A DNA stretch of 64,000 nucleotides from assembly GCA_021604585.1 (NCBI GenBank), contig BQJG01000008.1, positions 1 to 64,000 on the forward strand, written 5' to 3'. Numbering within the stretch: the stretch's first letter is position 1; every line of letters begins with the position of its first letter. Both the position numbers and the translations under genes were made by a program. This DNA comes from Hyphococcus sp. Lineage in GTDB: Bacteria > Pseudomonadota > Alphaproteobacteria > Caulobacterales > Parvularculaceae. A model generated the notes under the pieces. That model did no database searches, was not told where the DNA came from, and saw only the letters and a list, made by a program, of their open reading frames with translations. Shown here piece after piece: positions 35,594 to 44,240 of this stretch.

Positions 35594-38413
35594 ATGCGGA
35601 CGGCGCGCTTTCTGGCGATTGTCTTGCTGCTCGTCGCGGTCCTCGCGGCGCTGGCTTACGTATTTCGCCTCCCGCTGGCCGGTTGGGCGGTTCGAGCAGG
35701 CATGGCGTCCGCCGGACTGGAACATCCGCAAGCGCGGGTGACTGCGTTAACGATTAACGGTGCGCGCCTTGAAGGTGTGGCGGCGGGCCCATCCGGATCG
35801 CAAGGTTTCTCTTTTGCTTCCGTTGAAGCGGACTATCGCTTGATGCGCTTACTGTCCGAGCGAAAAATTGATGCGTTGCGCATCGGCCCGGGCCAGCTGC
35901 GCGCGCGCATCGATGAGTCTGGCGCCATTTCATTGCCGGGCGTCAATACGAGCGGCGGATCGGGCGGAGGCGGACTGCCCTTCGACAAACTCAGCCTTAG
36001 TGATGTCGCTCTCTTCATTGATACGCCGCAAGGCGCAGCCAAAGGCGACATGAGCGCCGACTATGACGCGGTGAATGGCGGCAATGCTGCGTTCAGCCTG
36101 CTGGCGGAACACGTCACCTGGAATGACGTCGCCGTTGAAAATGCAGAGATCGCTGGAAATGTTATTTTGTCCGCAGACGGACAAGCCTCATTCAATGGCG
36201 TGTTTTCCGGCGACGCTGAAACATCTGGCGCGACGGCGCGCAGGATCAACCTGACGGCAAAAGGCGCTGCAGCGTCGTGGCGCGAGATCGCTGCGGGGAC
36301 AACCGACAAGCTCGCCGGCGCCGTTACGGTCAATTTCGCCGCACCCGATATTGAATGGCGAGACGAGCAGGTGCGCGCGCTGGTCAGTGCTGCGCAGATG
36401 GAGACGATTTTTGGCGAACAGCTTCAACGCGCCGCGCTGACCGGCATGCTGGAAGCGCAATTTGATGAAAACGGCGTTGAAGTCCGCATCCTCGAAGACG
36501 TCGCGCCGCTGGCGCTGACCACGCCGGACGGTTCGTCCCTGACATTGCGCGGGCAAGGTGAGGCGCCGCTTTACAGCCGCAGCGCAACCCGCGAACTGGC
36601 GTCGCTGCGCTTTGTCTTGATCAGCGACGGCGTGAATGCGCGGGGCGGTGCGGATTACGCACGCGAGGACGGCGTGTGGCGGCTCTCAGCGCCGATTGAT
36701 ATCGATGAATTCAACGCGCCGGATATTTCGCTCGACGGCAGCCGCATTGACGTGGCTGCGACGGGCGAAGGCCAGGAATTTGATGCGGATGTATCGCTGA
36801 AATCCGGCTTGCGCAAAGCCGTGATCGGCAGGCTGCAAATCAATGACGCGCCGTTCAATGGCGCGTTTCGCGTACATGGCGACATGGCGGCCAAGCGCGC
36901 GACGATTGTTTCCAAAAGCGATTGCTTCGCAATTGACGGCGTTCGCAGCCGGATCGCCGAACAGGATCTCGACATCAAGATGTCGGGCATTACGCTTTGC
37001 AATGCGGAAGGCCCATTGGCGGTTTACACTTGGACGGGTGAAATGGCCTGCACGCTATCAGGCGAGCTTTCTGCAAAGTCAGGTTCAATACGGCTTGGCG
37101 AAACCCACGCTTCCGGCCGTCCGCCTGTCATCCGGTTCGATGCGCAATACCACCCGGCGCGCAATACGACCTCAATCACCGGCGGCATCGTCAACGGCGC
37201 CATGACCTTGAATGACGTGCTTGATATGTCCGGCGTTCTCGGACGTTTTGACTTCAAACTCGATGCGGCGGCCATGCACGCAACCGCAAATGTCGACCGG
37301 TTGCGCATGACGCAGCACATCACCGACCCGGCGCAGATGTTGGTCTTCGCGCCGGTGCTGGCGGCCGGTCAGGGCGAACTCGAAGGCGACAAGGCCGAGT
37401 TCAGCTATACGCTGACCACGCCTGAAGGCTATCGCCTGGGCGCCGGCGCGGGTGTTCACGACATGAAAACGGCGCGCGGAGAAACAACGATTTCCATCGA
37501 GAACCTCACTTTTGCACCGACCGGTCTGCAGCCAAACCAGATTTCGCCTGCGCTGAAAGGCATTGTCGACGCCGCCGATGGCGCGATGCACGGGGAACTG
37601 GTTTTCAACTGGGCGCCGAAGGAGCTGACCTCCACCGCAGACTTTGAGTTCGAGAATATCTCGTTTGGCGGCCCGACGCGGGCCGTGACGCGAACACGCA
37701 ACTTGAACGGCAGAGTTCAGCTCACGGATTTATTGCCCATTCAAACTGACGGCGTTCAGACTATCACGGTCGCAGGCGTCAACCTTGATGCCTTGAAGCT
37801 TGAAAATGGCGTCATGGAATTTTCCATGCCGGGCGACGACACGTTCATCCTGCAACGTGGTGAATTTCCATGGTTTGGCGGCGCTATCGGCGTTTATGGC
37901 GCCAAGGCGAGTTTTGCCGGCCAGGCGGAGATTCCGCTGCGCGCGCAGAATATCGATCTCAAACAAGTGCTCGACTATGTGAAAGTCGAAGGGCTTAGCG
38001 GCGAAGGATTGCTGAGCGGATCGCTGCCGCTGGTTTTTGAGGATGGCCGCGCGCGCATCGTCAACGGCGTTCTTAAATCGGAAGGTCCGGGCGTGGTGCG
38101 GTATACTGGTGCAGTGAGCGATCAGGCGTCGCAGGCAGGCGAAAACGCGGACGTCGCTTTCGATTTCTTACGCAACCTTCGCTATTCGGCGCTGGAAGTC
38201 ACGGTGGAGGGCGCGCTCGACGGCGCCCTCAAATTCGGGATGCGCTTTGAAGGCGTCGGCGATGTGAGCATCAGAAACGGCCAGCTCAAGGATGTGCCGG
38301 TCATCTATCGTGTAAATCTGGCGATCGAGAATGTGGATCTGTTGCGCAAAGCGAGTCTCGCAAATGCAATCAAAGCACAGATTGAACGTGAGTTGAATGG
38401 GGAGTTCCAGTGA
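35594..38413 (+). CDS. ydbH: YdbH-type intermembrane lipid transport protein (AsmA-like)
   Basis: 939 residues. One N-terminal membrane helix (AIVLLLVAVLAALAYVF) is followed by a very long beta-rich periplasmic body, the plan of AsmA-like bridge proteins. The C-terminal third (LPIQTDGVQTITVAGVNLDA, FPWFGGAIGVYGAKASFAG, LKQVLDYVKVEGLSGEGLLS) matches YdbH. In E. coli, YdbH works with TamB and YhdP to carry phospholipids to the outer membrane. The identification is much strengthened by ynbE and ydbL directly downstream. Start ATG 35594 follows a GTAAGG box. Confidence 0.9.
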   Translation: MRTARFLAIVLLLVAVLAALAYVFRLPLAGWAVRAGMASAGLEHPQARVTALTINGARLEGVAAGPSGSQGFSFASVEADYRLMRLLSERKIDALRIGPGQLRARIDESGAISLPGVNTSGGSGGGGLPFDKLSLSDVALFIDTPQGAAKGDMSADYDAVNGGNAAFSLLAEHVTWNDVAVENAEIAGNVILSADGQASFNGVFSGDAETSGATARRINLTAKGAAASWREIAAGTTDKLAGAVTVNFAAPDIEWRDEQVRALVSAAQMETIFGEQLQRAALTGMLEAQFDENGVEVRILEDVAPLALTTPDGSSLTLRGQGEAPLYSRSATRELASLRFVLISDGVNARGGADYAREDGVWRLSAPIDIDEFNAPDISLDGSRIDVAATGEGQEFDADVSLKSGLRKAVIGRLQINDAPFNGAFRVHGDMAAKRATIVSKSDCFAIDGVRSRIAEQDLDIKMSGITLCNAEGPLAVYTWTGEMACTLSGELSAKSGSIRLGETHASGRPPVIRFDAQYHPARNTTSITGGIVNGAMTLNDVLDMSGVLGRFDFKLDAAAMHATANVDRLRMTQHITDPAQMLVFAPVLAAGQGELEGDKAEFSYTLTTPEGYRLGAGAGVHDMKTARGETTISIENLTFAPTGLQPNQISPALKGIVDAADGAMHGELVFNWAPKELTSTADFEFENISFGGPTRAVTRTRNLNGRVQLTDLLPIQTDGVQTITVAGVNLDALKLENGVMEFSMPGDDTFILQRGEFPWFGGAIGVYGAKASFAGQAEIPLRAQNIDLKQVLDYVKVEGLSGEGLLSGSLPLVFEDGRARIVNGVLKSEGPGVVRYTGAVSDQASQAGENADVAFDFLRNLRYSALEVTVEGALDGALKFGMRFEGVGDVSIRNGQLKDVPVIYRVNLAIENVDLLRKASLANAIKAQIERELNGEFQ

Positions 38414-38549
38414 GAAAGCGGCGGTATCGGGGCGGGCGGCTTAATTCCGCCTATTTTTCGCCTCACCTGTCCGGTAAGATTGGCTAAAATATGTATAGAG
38501 TGAACAGCGACAGTGACGAACGACACAGGCAAGGCGGAGGGCGACTGAT

Positions 38550-38750
38550 ATGAATCGAATGAAGGACTTGAGGCTTGCGATGATTGCGCCATGCGCGGTG
38601 CTGATGATCGCCTGCACCAACACAGTAAAGCTTGAAGGCGGTGAGAAGCCGATTGAGGTCAATCTCAACGTCAACGTTTCGGGTGAGATTCTCGTCAAGC
38701 TGGATCGCGAAATCGACAATGCGATTGCGCAAAATCCAGACGTTTTCTAG
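38550..38750 (+). CDS. ynbE: YnbE-type lipoprotein, YdbH partner
   Basis: 66 residues. Lipoprotein signal ending in VLMIACTNT (lipid-modified Cys near residue 21), then a short mature part with the conserved VEVN-like run (GGEKPIEVNLNVNVSGEILV) and LDREIDNAI. YnbE is a small outer-membrane lipoprotein that pairs with the end of YdbH in a beta-bridge between the membranes. It is 136 bases after ydbH and 12 before ydbL. GGAGGGC precedes the ATG. Confidence 0.9.
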   Translation: MNRMKDLRLAMIAPCAVLMIACTNTVKLEGGEKPIEVNLNVNVSGEILVKLDREIDNAIAQNPDVF

Positions 38751-38762
38751 GGGGATATTGAG

Positions 38763-39125
38763 ATGGAACATTCAATGAAGAAAACAGTGATGATCGCAGC
38801 CGCCTCCGCCGGGCTGGCTGTCATGGCCGCGCTAACGCCGGTTTCTGCGGCAAGCGCCATGATCGAAAACGCCAAAGACAACTGCATCGTCGGCGAACAG
38901 GCGGACGGTTATCTCGGCATTGTGCCGGGCGCCAATGCGAGCGCGCAGCTTCGCGGCGAGGTTCGCGACGTCAATCAGCAGCGCAAGGCGATTTACGCCG
39001 ATATCGCCAAGCGCACCGATGTCACCGTCGATGTCGCGGCGACGCGCACCGCATCGCGTCTCGTCAATGAAGCAAAACGCGGCCAGTGCGTGCGCGATGC
39101 TTCGGGCGAATGGCTGCAGCTTTAA
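38763..39125 (+). CDS. ydbL: YdbL family (DUF1318) exported protein
   Basis: 120 residues from ATG 38763 after AGGGGG. Signal peptide to about residue 30 (AAASAGLAVMAALTPVSA). The mature protein has the DUF1318 core: GEQADGYLGIVPGANASAQL, VNQQRKAIYADIAKRTDV and a C-terminal tail. In E. coli, YdbL appears to modulate the YdbH-YnbE interaction. It contains two Cys (NCIVGE, GQCVRD) that may pair. It is the last gene of the operon; a terminator-like hairpin follows. Confidence 0.92.
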   Translation: MEHSMKKTVMIAAASAGLAVMAALTPVSAASAMIENAKDNCIVGEQADGYLGIVPGANASAQLRGEVRDVNQQRKAIYADIAKRTDVTVDVAATRTASRLVNEAKRGQCVRDASGEWLQL

Positions 39126-39164
39126 TATTATAAACGCGCCACGCGCGTGCGAATCGGAGATAAA

Positions 39165-39195
39165 GGGGACTTTCAAAGATTGAGAGTCCCCTTTT
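39165..39195 (+). terminator. Terminator-like hairpin that touches the chpT start codon
   Basis: ggggactttc (39165-39174) pairs with gagagtcccc (39182-39191) around a 7-base loop, with one G-T pair; TTTT (39192-39195) follows and the chpT ATG begins at 39196. It looks like the terminator of the ydbH-ynbE-ydbL operon. Its 3' arm occupies exactly where a ribosome site for chpT would be, and no other ribosome site is visible. Confidence 0.7.
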
Positions 39196-39852
39196 ATGTC
39201 TGAAGCGTTTGACCTGACCCCGCCTGAAAATGACGATCCTGACGCGCTGGCGCTCTCTGCGCTGCTGTCGTCGCGGGTGTGCCACGATCTGATCAATCCG
39301 GTCGGCGCGCTCAGCTCCGGTCTTGAGGTGCTGGATGACCCTTCCATGGAAGGCGCCATGCGCGACGCCGCTATGGATCTGATTCGTTCCGGCGCCCAGA
39401 AGGCGATTGCGCTGCTCTCCTATGCGCGTCTCGCCTATGGCTCGGCTGGCGGCTTTGGCGCCCAGATCAGCCTGGAGGACGCGCAAAAGGCGCTGGCCGA
39501 CCTCTTCGCAATCACCAAGGCGGAGCTCGAATGGGGCATCGGCAGCGGGCTGGCGGCTAAAGAGAATGTCAAAGTCCTGATGGTGCTTGCTTATGCTGCG
39601 GCGGATTGCGTGCCGCGCGGCGGCCTCGTCTCCATTGAGGGCGACATTCAAAATTTCACCATCACGGCGACCGGCAAAAAAGTGCTGCTTAATGATTCGC
39701 TGGTGAAGGCGCTTGGCGGCGATGCCGGCGAGCTTACCCCGAAATTCACCCCGGCGCTCATTGCGGCTCAACTGATCGAATCGACGGGCGGCGCCATCAA
39801 GGTCGAGCGAACCGAAGAAGCTGTGATTTTTCACGCAGTATTCGGCTCTTAA
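39196..39852 (+). CDS. chpT: Histidine phosphotransferase ChpT
   Basis: 218 residues. In Caulobacter, ChpT passes phosphate from CckA to CtrA and CpdR. The H-box SSRVCHDLINPVGALSSGLE lies at residues 26-45, and LIRSGAQKAIALLSYARLAYG completes the dimerisation helices. The C-terminal half is a degenerate ATPase-like fold that does not bind ATP. The start ATG 39196 directly follows a hairpin with a T tract and no ribosome site is visible, so translation may be leaderless or regulated. A response regulator gene follows. Confidence 0.92.
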   Translation: MSEAFDLTPPENDDPDALALSALLSSRVCHDLINPVGALSSGLEVLDDPSMEGAMRDAAMDLIRSGAQKAIALLSYARLAYGSAGGFGAQISLEDAQKALADLFAITKAELEWGIGSGLAAKENVKVLMVLAYAAADCVPRGGLVSIEGDIQNFTITATGKKVLLNDSLVKALGGDAGELTPKFTPALIAAQLIESTGGAIKVERTEEAVIFHAVFGS

Positions 39853-39882
39853 CTGGTGTTAACAAAAAACCGCTCCCGGGTG

Positions 39883-39898
39883 TTAATCCGGCGCTAAC
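39883..39898 (+). promoter_or_regulatory. Candidate CtrA-like site upstream of the response regulator gene
   Basis: TTAA (39883-39886), seven bases, then CTAAC (39894-39898). This matches TTAA-N7-TTAAC with one mismatch. It lies between the chpT stop and the response-regulator start at 39953. Two further TTAA words (39849, 39859) are spaced by six bases and fit less well. Confidence 0.3.
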
Positions 39899-39952
39899 GC
39901 CATTGGGCCAAAATTGGGGGCATTTCAGCATTTCAAATGGACCCCATTCGCC

Positions 39953-40351
39953 ATGACTGCATCCAGAACCTGCCTCGTTGTTGATGATTCAGAACTCATC
40001 CGCGAAATCGCCATGCGGATTATTACGGATCTCGGGCTGGAGGCGGAGGGCGCAGCAGGCGCATCTGCGGCGATCGATTTCTGCAAGGACAACAAGCCAG
40101 CGGTTGTATTCCTCGATTGGGATTTGCCATCCATGGGCGCGCTGGATTTTCTGCGAGAAGCGGCGACCTTAGAAGGCGACCGGCCCGCGATCATTCTCTG
40201 CGCCACGGAAAATGACCACCAGCAATTTGTGCTCGCCAAGGCCGCCGGCGCAGCGCATCACATTCTGAAGCCTTTCGATAAAGGCGCGCTCGCGGCCAAG
40301 CTGGCGGAAATTGGGTTGATTGACCGCGTTCCGACCGCCGCCAACGGATAG
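39953..40351 (+). CDS. Single-domain response regulator
   Basis: 132 residues, one CheY-like receiver domain with no output domain. The acidic pair is in CLVVDDSELIREIAMRI, the phosphorylation Asp in VVFLDWDLPSMGALDF, the Thr/Ala switch in IILCATEND and the Lys in HHILKPFDKGALAAKL. The start ATG 39953 is chosen because the receiver begins there. Its position behind chpT suggests a place in the CckA-ChpT phosphorelay or in motility control, as DivK or CpdR relatives have, but sequence alone does not name the partner. Confidence 0.88.
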   Translation: MTASRTCLVVDDSELIREIAMRIITDLGLEAEGAAGASAAIDFCKDNKPAVVFLDWDLPSMGALDFLREAATLEGDRPAIILCATENDHQQFVLAKAAGAAHHILKPFDKGALAAKLAEIGLIDRVPTAANG

Positions 40352-40434
40352 GTCATTTCGCTTCCTCAAAATAATTTCCAATCGCCGCGACTTCGCCATA
40401 GTGCGGTCAAGGCGAATGCGTTTAAGAGCGCATC

Positions 40435-41250
40435 ATGACTCTCATTCAGCTTGTGGTTCTGGCGATCATTCAGGGGATAACGGAATTTCTTCCGATCTCT
40501 TCTTCCGCCCATCTCATTTTGGCGCCGATCGCGGTGGACGGCTGGACAGACCAAGGGCCTCTTATCGACATCGCGGCGCATGTCGGCTCGCTTTTCGCCG
40601 TGCTGATTTACTTCCGATCCGAGACGGCGATGTTATTTCGCGGCGGCGTAGATACGCTCCGTTTCAAGCCCAGCGCTGATCGCAAACTGTTTTTGTTTAT
40701 CGCGGCCGCCACCGTTCCGACGCTCCTGCTGGCGGCGGTGTTTGTCCTGTTGGACATCACTGAGGCCCTCCGCTCGCCAGTGGTGATCGGCTGGACCAGC
40801 ATTATTTTTGGCTTGTTGCTTTGGCACGCGGATAGATCAAAGGGCGAACGCGAGGGACTGGAGAATATCACCTGGCGCGATGCGCTCACCATTGGCGGGG
40901 CGCAGATGATTGCATTGGTCCCCGGCGTCTCGCGGTCGGGCGTCACCATGACCATGGCGCGGTATCTCGGCATGAATCGCAGCGAAGCGGCGCGGTTTTC
41001 CATGCTGCTGGCGATCCCGACGATCATGGCGCTCGGCTTTTTCGCGGCAATCAAAATCGCCCAGGAAGGTGCCGGCGCCACCATGTCCGGCGCGGCTATC
41101 GTGGCGGTGTTGTCCTTCTTATGCGCCTATGGCGCGATTGCCATCTTGATGCGCCTGACGCGCAAGATCAGCTTCACGCCTTTTGTCATCTATCGCGTGA
41201 TTTTTGGGATCATTCTGCTCGTAATGGCGGGCTCTCTCGCAACATCATAG
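40435..41250 (+). CDS. uppP: Undecaprenyl-diphosphatase UppP (BacA)
   Basis: 271 residues with about eight membrane helices. It recycles undecaprenyl diphosphate to the monophosphate lipid carrier of wall synthesis and can give bacitracin resistance. Both catalytic motifs are present: QGITEFLPISSSAHLILAP at residues 14-32 and VPGVSRSGVTMTMARYLG near residue 160. Length is normal. It has a short upstream gap after the response regulator. Confidence 0.96.
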   Translation: MTLIQLVVLAIIQGITEFLPISSSAHLILAPIAVDGWTDQGPLIDIAAHVGSLFAVLIYFRSETAMLFRGGVDTLRFKPSADRKLFLFIAAATVPTLLLAAVFVLLDITEALRSPVVIGWTSIIFGLLLWHADRSKGEREGLENITWRDALTIGGAQMIALVPGVSRSGVTMTMARYLGMNRSEAARFSMLLAIPTIMALGFFAAIKIAQEGAGATMSGAAIVAVLSFLCAYGAIAILMRLTRKISFTPFVIYRVIFGIILLVMAGSLATS

Positions 41251-41337
41251 CAAGCCGCGAGAGAGGCCAAAAAAGGCCTTGGTGGCGACGCGATTCATTG
41301 GCACTACTGGCTCCGCAATAATTCCAAAAGGGAAATT

Positions 41338-42366
41338 ATGGACGCGCCGACACCCAATTCAACCGCCGCTGATTACGCCTCGGTCAGTGCGGACGGCGTA
41401 CGCGCCGCCGTGGGCCGCATTCACGGCAAGGCCATTCGCACTCCCTTGATTGAGAATGAGGCGCTTAACGCCATCGCTGGCGGACGCGTGCTAGTGAAGG
41501 CTGAAGTGTTGCAGCATTGCGGTGCGTTCAAATTTCGCGGCGCGTACAATCTGATTTCACAGCTGAGTGACGAACAACGTGCTAAAGGCGTTGTCGCCTG
41601 GTCATCCGGAAACCATGCGCAAGGGGTGGCGCTGGCGTCGCGCATGATGGGCGCCCATGCGACGATCATCATGCCGGCTGATGCGCCTGCAGTGAAAATG
41701 AATAACGTCAAAGCGCTGGGCGGCGAGGTGATCACTTATGATCGCAGGAGCGAGAACCGCGAAGAGATTGGCGAACGAATCGCTGAAGAGCGTGGGGCGT
41801 CGATCGCGCCGCCTTTCGATCATCCCCACACCATCGAAGGTCAGGGGACGGCGGCGCTTGAAGCGTATGAAGACGCCTCAGTGCGAGGCTTGTCGCTTGA
41901 TGCGTTTATCACCTGCTGCGGCGGCGGCGGATTGACGTCCGGCTGCGCGATCATTCTGGCCGATGTTTCGCCGCAGACCGATGTCTGGATCGCTGAGCCG
42001 GAAGGTTATGATGAGACTTGGGCGTCGATTCGAGACGGCGCCTTGCGGCGCGCCGATACAAGCTTTCCGACTATATGCGACGCCATCGCCACCCCGGCGC
42101 CGGGCAAGTTGACCTTGCCGATCATGTCCCGGTTGGTGCGCGGCGGCGTTACGCTGACCGAGGCGGATGTGCGCCAAGCGATGATTTTCGCGTACCAGAA
42201 TTTGAAGCTTGTGGTGGAGCCGGGCGGGGCGGTGGCGCTGGCGGCCGTGCTTTCCGGCAAGTTTGACGCCAAGGGAAAAACCACCGCACTGACCCTTTCC
42301 GGCGGCAATGTGGATGCGTCATTATTCGCGGCGATTCTAGACGGCTCTCTGCCGCCAAAGCGATAG
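41338..42366 (+). CDS. PLP-dependent threonine/serine dehydratase
   Basis: 342 residues. A fold-type II PLP enzyme; the Lys that binds PLP is K65 in GAFKFRGAYN, the phosphate-binding loop is ITCCGGGGLTSG, and the asparagine/serine loop is SSGNHAQGVALASR. The C-terminal regulatory (ACT) domain of biosynthetic IlvA is absent, so this is a catabolic threonine dehydratase, serine racemase or hydroxyaspartate-type enzyme. Sequence cannot decide between them. A hairpin of A's before the ATG gives no strong ribosome site other than AAGGGAA. Confidence 0.88.
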   Translation: MDAPTPNSTAADYASVSADGVRAAVGRIHGKAIRTPLIENEALNAIAGGRVLVKAEVLQHCGAFKFRGAYNLISQLSDEQRAKGVVAWSSGNHAQGVALASRMMGAHATIIMPADAPAVKMNNVKALGGEVITYDRRSENREEIGERIAEERGASIAPPFDHPHTIEGQGTAALEAYEDASVRGLSLDAFITCCGGGGLTSGCAIILADVSPQTDVWIAEPEGYDETWASIRDGALRRADTSFPTICDAIATPAPGKLTLPIMSRLVRGGVTLTEADVRQAMIFAYQNLKLVVEPGGAVALAAVLSGKFDAKGKTTALTLSGGNVDASLFAAILDGSLPPKR

Positions 42367-42643
42367 ATCTGTCTTTCAAGTATCTCCGCCGGCTCGGCCT
42401 CACGGGCCCGTGAGTGGCTGTGGAAATATTGTGGTTATTGAATTGTTACGCCGTGCGCCCATATGAGAAATACAGCGAATATGGCGTTATCGCCATGAAA
42501 TTGGCGCAACAACGCCGTTTCTGACAGGTAAATAAAACCATCAGAATTCGCACCCGGCGTTCACGCTTTGCTAGCCAGTTTTCCTGCACAATCAGCAAAC
42601 GCCAGAGATGCCGGGCGCCGGTTCTGACGGAGGATATAACGAG

Positions 42644-42940
42644 ATGGCAATGTTCAAGAATGATGCAGATTTGACGAATGGCGATCAGGCACGCCTATCC
42701 GCCCGTGATTTTGCGGAATTGGGCGGACGCAAACTTGTTTATATTCGCACCGTGGCTGCCCGTGACGTGCTCGATGACCTTCTCGATGATGAGGGTGAGC
42801 TCACCCTTCAAGTCGAAGATGACGACATTCTTTATTCGGTGCACTCTTCAAGCGGGGAGCGCCTGGCGCTGGTTGGCGACCGTGAACTCGCTTTCGCCGC
42901 TGCGCGCCAGTATGAAATGAATCCCGTCAGCGTTCACTGA
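42644..42940 (+). CDS. DUF1150 family protein
   Basis: 98 residues from ATG 42644, supported by GGAGG about ten bases upstream. The sequence has LSARDFAELGGRKLVYIRTV and the tail YSVHSSSGERLALVGDRELA, the pattern of DUF1150, a small alphaproteobacterial family of unknown function that I associate with heat-shock genes. No membrane segment. The 277 bases upstream contain no gene that I can see. Confidence 0.85.
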   Translation: MAMFKNDADLTNGDQARLSARDFAELGGRKLVYIRTVAARDVLDDLLDDEGELTLQVEDDDILYSVHSSSGERLALVGDRELAFAAARQYEMNPVSVH

Positions 42941-42971
42941 CAAACCTCGATCACTAAAAATTGATGTTGCT

Positions 42972-43436
42972 TTAAGCGGCGTGGTGCTTCTGGTCAGCCG
43001 TCGCAATGGCGAACAACGCTTCGGCTGTATCCGCACCGCGCAGTGCCTCGCGCGCATCTTCATCACGAAACAGACGGGAGACCTTGGCGAGCGCCTTCAA
43101 GTGTGCGGCCGTTGCATTGGCCGGCGCCAATAACATGAACACCAGATCAACCGGCTGATCGTCGAGCGCATCGAAGCTGACCGGCGTTTCCAGCCGGGCG
43201 AGAACGCCGACAATTTTGCTGAGGCCGTCCATTTTGCCGTGCGGTAGGGCGACACCGTCGCCGACGCCCGTAGAGCCCAGCTGTTCACGCTCCAGCAGCG
43301 TCGACAAGATATCTGACGCCGGGCGGTCAATCAGGCTGCTTGCCTGCTCAGCGAGCGCTTGAAGCGCTTCACGCTTGCACTTGGCCCGGAGGTTATGGAT
43401 GACGCCCTGCGGGCTTAGAAGGTCTTCAAGTCCCAT
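42972..43436 (-). CDS. ptsN: Nitrogen-PTS EIIA component
   Basis: 154 residues from ATG 43436; a GTG at 43445 would add three. EIIA-Ntr is a phosphoryl acceptor of the nitrogen phosphotransferase system and regulates K+ and carbon/nitrogen balance. The active His lies in GDGVALPHGKMDGLSK. It ends the rpoN-hpf-ptsN order, which is standard in proteobacteria. A 7-bp AT-rich inverted repeat (43493-43510) lies upstream. Confidence 0.94.
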   Translation of the reverse strand: MGLEDLLSPQGVIHNLRAKCKREALQALAEQASSLIDRPASDILSTLLEREQLGSTGVGDGVALPHGKMDGLSKIVGVLARLETPVSFDALDDQPVDLVFMLLAPANATAAHLKALAKVSRLFRDEDAREALRGADTAEALFAIATADQKHHAA

Positions 43437-43581
43437 CACTCTCACACAAACTCAATTCACCGGCTCACTGCCGCATCTGACTAGATCAAGTTTTTAAGGT
43501 TTTCCTTAAATCTGACCGCTTTCTGGGCTGGCCGGCCTGGATGCGGGGTCCAGTGCCAGCATCCGGGGGCCGCCTTTAACG

Positions 43582-44163
43582 CTAAGCCGTCGTGGGATCA
43601 ACCCACCCGATATTGCCGTCCCGGCGCCTGTAAACCACGTTAATCCGGCCGTGGGCGGCGTTTTTGAAGACAATGGCCGGCTGTTCGGCCAAATCGAGCT
43701 GCATAACGGCGGCTCCTACGGTCATTTCCCGCAGGGCTGTCTGGCTCTCAGCCACAATCACAGGGGTCGGATCCGTGTCAGACGCCTCGTCGCTGTCCTG
43801 TTCCTCGGCAAGCGGCTGGAGCATGTAGTAGGAAGCGTTTTCACTCGGCATGGGCGGTTTGCCGTTGGCGTGGTGGTTTTTCAGCCGTCGCTTATAGCGC
43901 CGAATCCGCTTTTCCAGCTTTTCTAGGCTTTCTTCAAAGGCGCTATAGGCATCGCCGCCTTCGCCATGAGCCGCCAGAAACACACCCGAATCAAGGTGGG
44001 CCGTGACGTCACAATCGACCAGATGGCGCTCTTTGGAGAAAGTCACGGACGCTTCTGCGCCGCGGTCGAAGTATTTTTGTACGCTGTCTTCAAGTTTATC
44101 CGAAACATGGCTCTGTAAGGCGTCGCCCAAATCCATGTTTTTTCCGCTGACCTGAATGTCCAT
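43582..44163 (-). CDS. hpf: Long-form ribosome hibernation promoting factor
   Basis: 193 residues. The N-terminal domain (about 1-95) is the YfiA/HPF fold that binds the ribosomal decoding region. The linker is followed by a C-terminal dimerisation domain (about 135-190; TALREMTVGAAVMQLDLAEQ, NVVYRRRDGNIGWVDP). This long form dimerises ribosomes into 100S particles. It lies between rpoN and ptsN on the reverse strand, the usual order. Confidence 0.95.
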   Translation of the reverse strand: MDIQVSGKNMDLGDALQSHVSDKLEDSVQKYFDRGAEASVTFSKERHLVDCDVTAHLDSGVFLAAHGEGGDAYSAFEESLEKLEKRIRRYKRRLKNHHANGKPPMPSENASYYMLQPLAEEQDSDEASDTDPTPVIVAESQTALREMTVGAAVMQLDLAEQPAIVFKNAAHGRINVVYRRRDGNIGWVDPTTA

Positions 44164-44240
44164 TGGACCTCCTGAAAGTTGGAACGGAACACGTCCGCCC
44201 CATCGCCATTATATCGGCGTTGGCTGCGCGGATTAAAGGG

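Noticed and set aside
39849..39862. TTAA-N6-TTAA as a CtrA site at the chpT stop
   Set aside because: The spacing is six, not seven; the better match is at 39883.
43493..43510. TTTAAGG-N4-CCTTAAA inverted repeat between hpf and ptsN
   Set aside because: It is AT-rich, lacks a terminator T tract, and eight bases separate its TTAA words, so it fits neither a terminator nor a CtrA box. An unknown operator is possible but unsupported.
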